From Verrucomicrobiota bacterium (GTDB lineage Bacteria > Verrucomicrobiota > Verrucomicrobiia > Methylacidiphilales > UBA1321): a stretch of DNA of 40,880 bases. The stretch is from positions 1-40,880 of the forward strand of contig JABDHJ010000023.1 in NCBI GenBank assembly GCA_013285645.1, read 5' to 3'. Positions 38,487 to 40,880 of the stretch are shown here, piece after piece. Under the pieces are notes generated by a model. That model did no database searches. It was not told the origin of the DNA and saw only the letters and a program-made list of their open reading frames with translations. The position numbers and the translations under genes were made by a program. Each line of letters starts with the position of its first letter. Position 1 is the first letter of the stretch.

Positions 38487-40286
38487 ATGAACACTCCCCG
38501 CCAGGAACTTGAAGCCCGCGTCTCGCAGGCCGTGCAGAAATTATTTTCGCCCGTGCCGCCCGCACCCTATGTGCGCCCTTGTCCCGATTCGCGCCATGGC
38601 GATTTCCAGACCAATGCCGCCCTTGTTGGGGCGAAGGAAGCCAAGGCCAACCCGCGCGAACTCGCGGCGAAACTGGCCGAGGTCATCAATCTGGAAGGTG
38701 TGGCTGAAACGCCGGAAATAGCCGGTCCCGGCTTCCTTAATTTTCGTCTCAAGCCTGAGTATCTTGCGCGACAGGTCACGCAACGCTGGACGGATGACCG
38801 GCTCGGAATTCCTCGCGTATCCAATCCCGAGACGCTGGTCATCGATTACAGCGGCCCGAATATCGCCAAGGAAATGCACGTCGGTCATCTGCGCAGCACG
38901 ATTCTCGGCGATGCCCTGGCCCGGATGTATTGTTTTTTAGGTCACACGGTCATCGCCGATAACCACATCGGCGACTGGGGCACCGGCTTCGGCATGATTC
39001 TTTTCGGCTACAAGCGCGAAGGCGACGCGGCCAAGCTCGAGCAGGATCCCTTCGGTCATCTCGAGGCGATCTACCGCAAAATCCAGGAGGAAGCCAAGAC
39101 CGACGATTCCGTGCGCGAAGCCGCCAAGCGCGAACTGGTTCTTTTGCAGCAGGGCGATGCCGGTAACCGGAAACTCTGGGAGCAATTCAACAAATATTCC
39201 CTCGAGGCACTCGACCGGATTTATCAGCGGCTCGGCGTCCAGTTCGATTACACACTCGGTGAAAGTTTTTATAACGACGCGCTTCCCGGTGTGGTGGACG
39301 ATCTGCTCAAAAAAGGTATCGCGCGGGATAGCGAAGGCGCGGTGGCTATTTTTTCCGAGGGCAAGTTGCCGCAAAAAGACGATCCATTTCTTGTGTCGGA
39401 TAAGGATGGATTTCGCGACAATCCGCTTCTCGTTCGTAAATCGGACGGTGGCTACAACTATGCCACGACCGACCTGGCCACCATTCGTTATCGGCACGAA
39501 CATTTTAAGGCGAAGCGATCAATTTACGTGGTGGGTGGACCGCAGCAGATGCATTTCCGTCAGCTTTTTGATGCCGCCCGGCGCTGGGATTACGCGGGAA
39601 TGAAGCTGGAGCATGTTTGGTTTGGCACGATTCTTGGAGAGAACAGGAAGCCGTTCAAATCTCGTGAGGGTGACAATGTGAAACTCAAGGCACTCTTAGC
39701 CGAGGCGGAGGAACGCGCCGGAACCATCATCGCGGAGAAGCGTCCCGACTTGGAAGAGCACAAGCGCGCTGCTCTGGCGCGCATCATCGGTCTCGGCGCG
39801 CTGAAATATGCCGATCTCGCCCAGAACCGGAATCTCGATTACGTCTTCAGCTGGGAAAAGTTGCTCGCCTTCGACGGCAACACTGCGCCCTATCTGCAGA
39901 ACGCCTATGTCCGCACCCGCTCCATTTTCCGCAAGGCTGGCGAGCAAACGGTCGCGGATATTTTTCACAAGATCCGGGGCCTCGTTGATCTCGATCCGGC
40001 GACGCCATCCATTCATCTCGCGGAACCCGCCGAATTGGCCCTCGCCCGCAAGCTCCTCGACTTCGCCGACTCCATCGTCATGGCTGCCGAGGAATATCGC
40101 CCCCACTACCTCTGCCTCTACCTCTTCGAACTCGCCACCCTCTTCCATCGCTTCTGGGAAAATTGCCCCGTCCTCACTGCTGAAGAGCCCATCCGCAACT
40201 CCCGGCTTGTCCTCTGCGATTTGACTGGCCGCACCTTGGCGCAGGGCCTCAACCTCCTAGGAATTGAGGTTGTGGAGCAGATGTAA
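38487..40286 (+). CDS. argS: Arginyl-tRNA synthetase
   Basis: A 599-residue class I synthetase that charges tRNA-Arg. The N-terminal Add-1 domain includes DSRHGDFQTNAAL. The signature SGPNIAKEMHVGHLRSTILGD contains HVGH (131-134), the ArgS form of HIGH. DNHIGDWGTGFG, YATTDLATIRYRHEH and YVVGGPQQMHF are typical. NRKPFKSREGDNVKL takes the place of the KMSK loop, as in most ArgS. The anticodon-binding domain ends ALNLLGIEVVEQM. ATG 38487 is used; a TTG at 38475 would add four residues. The tRNA-Arg(CCG) at 20765 is one of its substrates. Confidence 0.97.
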   Translation: MNTPRQELEARVSQAVQKLFSPVPPAPYVRPCPDSRHGDFQTNAALVGAKEAKANPRELAAKLAEVINLEGVAETPEIAGPGFLNFRLKPEYLARQVTQRWTDDRLGIPRVSNPETLVIDYSGPNIAKEMHVGHLRSTILGDALARMYCFLGHTVIADNHIGDWGTGFGMILFGYKREGDAAKLEQDPFGHLEAIYRKIQEEAKTDDSVREAAKRELVLLQQGDAGNRKLWEQFNKYSLEALDRIYQRLGVQFDYTLGESFYNDALPGVVDDLLKKGIARDSEGAVAIFSEGKLPQKDDPFLVSDKDGFRDNPLLVRKSDGGYNYATTDLATIRYRHEHFKAKRSIYVVGGPQQMHFRQLFDAARRWDYAGMKLEHVWFGTILGENRKPFKSREGDNVKLKALLAEAEERAGTIIAEKRPDLEEHKRAALARIIGLGALKYADLAQNRNLDYVFSWEKLLAFDGNTAPYLQNAYVRTRSIFRKAGEQTVADIFHKIRGLVDLDPATPSIHLAEPAELALARKLLDFADSIVMAAEEYRPHYLCLYLFELATLFHRFWENCPVLTAEEPIRNSRLVLCDLTGRTLAQGLNLLGIEVVEQM

Positions 40287-40347
40287 ATTGGAAACTATAC
40301 ATGGCTCCGTTTGTCCACTCAAAGCAACTAGCAAGAGGACATGCAGT

Positions 40348-40779
40348 ATGAGCAGGAAAATTAAACTCCCACTTCCCGTAGCAGCCATTTATCGGGCTGT
40401 TGCGGAATTAGAGGCACGCTACCCCACACGCAAATTCACTCCCGATGGACATCTCGTTGGCTCGATAGGAGAGGTGGTAGCAGCAGAGGCGCTTGGTCTT
40501 ACGCTTTATCCGATGTCTCATGCTGGGCACGATGGTTATGATGCTAACGGCGATGTTCAAATCAAGATGACGGCAGGCAAAAGTGTAGCAATGTACACAG
40601 AATGCACGCGACTGGTGGTTCTGAGGGTTGTCTCTCCCGAAGAAGCAGAGATTATTTATGACGGTCCCGGCGCACCAGCGTGGGCTTCTGCGGGCAAGGT
40701 TGCCAAGAATGGGCAACGGGTTGTTAGTCTCGTCAAGCTCCGCGCTTTAGCAGAGGGAAAAGACGACAGGCATCTTTAG
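40348..40779 (+). CDS. Hypothetical protein with PD-(D/E)XK-like signature (DUF6998-like)
   Basis: A 143-residue protein. TPDGHLVGSIGEVVAAEALG (31-50) and HDGYDANGDVQIKMTAGKSV (61-80) form a pattern of Glu42, Asp65/Asp69 and Gln71-Ile-Lys73 that resembles the core of the restriction-endonuclease-like fold, E-x(n)-D-x(n)-(E/Q)xK. The DUF name is from memory. ATG 40348 follows AGAGGA at good spacing, an unusually clear ribosome binding site for this window. It starts 61 bases after argS but looks independent. Nuclease activity is only a possibility. Confidence 0.72.
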   Translation: MSRKIKLPLPVAAIYRAVAELEARYPTRKFTPDGHLVGSIGEVVAAEALGLTLYPMSHAGHDGYDANGDVQIKMTAGKSVAMYTECTRLVVLRVVSPEEAEIIYDGPGAPAWASAGKVAKNGQRVVSLVKLRALAEGKDDRHL

Positions 40780-40781
40780 CA

Positions 40782-40880
40782 TTTCGCGCAACGACGCGAC
40801 GGTCGCAACGGGCTGAAAGGAGACTGAGGCAATGGAGTTGCGCGGACAATTGCGTTCCCAAATGGAGTTTGGGAACGAGG
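40782..40880 (-). repeat. CTTGGGAAC family repeat, long copy
   Basis: Read on the minus strand it starts CCTCGTTCCCAAACTCCATT and continues TTGGGAACGCAATTGTCCGC, then CCATTGCCTCAGTCTCC and CGTCGTTGCGCGAAA. It agrees with 37159-37258 over nearly its whole length but in opposite orientation. The window ends inside or at the edge of this element. Confidence 0.75.

Noticed and set aside
38487..40286. Absence of a KMSK motif in argS as an anomaly
   Set aside because: Most arginyl-tRNA synthetases lack a canonical KMSK, so this is normal.
1..40880. CRISPR array, rRNA operon, or integrase/transposase gene
   Set aside because: No regularly spaced identical direct repeats, no rRNA signature, and no protein with recombinase or transposase motifs were found on either strand.

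Overview
The window most likely comes from a member of the Verrucomicrobiota (inference from gene content, not from a marker gene). It holds two PEP-CTERM exported proteins, several prepilin-type genes, a kinase-like protein fused to a formylglycine-generating-enzyme-like domain, glycan phosphorylase, esterase and GH43 genes typical of plant-polysaccharide degraders, and many families of short GC-rich palindromic repeats between genes. GC content is moderate to high. AT-rich islands stand out, notably 19.9-20.7 kb.

Layout. 0-7.9 kb: a decayed beta-helix gene, a ClC chloride/proton antiporter, and on the minus strand a run of peroxiredoxin, MFS drug exporter, CBS-type histidine kinase, response regulator and beta-CASP metallo-RNase. 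8-17.1 kb: a KirBac-type potassium channel, a prepilin remnant, a large predicted pseudokinase, a small exported protein, a PEP-CTERM protein, a Gfo/Idh/MocA dehydrogenase, a 4-O-beta-mannosyl-glucose phosphorylase and a FemAB/GNAT-like protein. 17.2-20.9 kb: a second PEP-CTERM protein, then the most unusual region. An intact tRNA-Arg(CCG) is followed on its 3' side by three consecutive units of about 0.9 kb, each carrying one gene or gene pair on the tRNA strand and each closed by a partial copy of the 3' part of the same tRNA. It looks like a cassette array built on a tRNA attachment site. 20.9-24.7 kb: a minus-strand run of pseudo-rhomboid, DUF3108 protein, CheX-like protein, proline-rich protein and acetyltransferase. 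24.7-28.2 kb: a membrane protein, a second small-protein/nucleotidyltransferase module, a CE7-type esterase and a GH43-type glycosidase. 28.3-40.8 kb: housekeeping genes (glmS, glgC, priA, argS) interspersed with a BrnT/BrnA-type toxin-antitoxin pair, two prepilins, an HExxH membrane protein and a PD-(D/E)XK-like hypothetical protein.

How the genes may work together. The glycan genes (phosphorylase, dehydrogenase, esterase, GH43) fit use of mannan- and xylan-type polysaccharides, but they are scattered rather than one locus. glmS and glgC are divergent and draw hexose phosphates to cell-wall amino sugars and to glycogen. Three separate two-gene modules resemble toxin-antitoxin systems: 18993-19780, 25155-26059 and 32194-32735. 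One lies inside the tRNA-anchored array.

Intergenic DNA is dominated by repeats: a GGTAGCC-bounded hairpin family, a CTTGGGAAC palindrome family near both window ends, a CATCCTGAGCTTGTCGAAGGA family inside MITE-like elements of about 180 bp, and short AT-rich iterated motifs. No CRISPR array, rRNA gene, integrase or transposase gene was seen.
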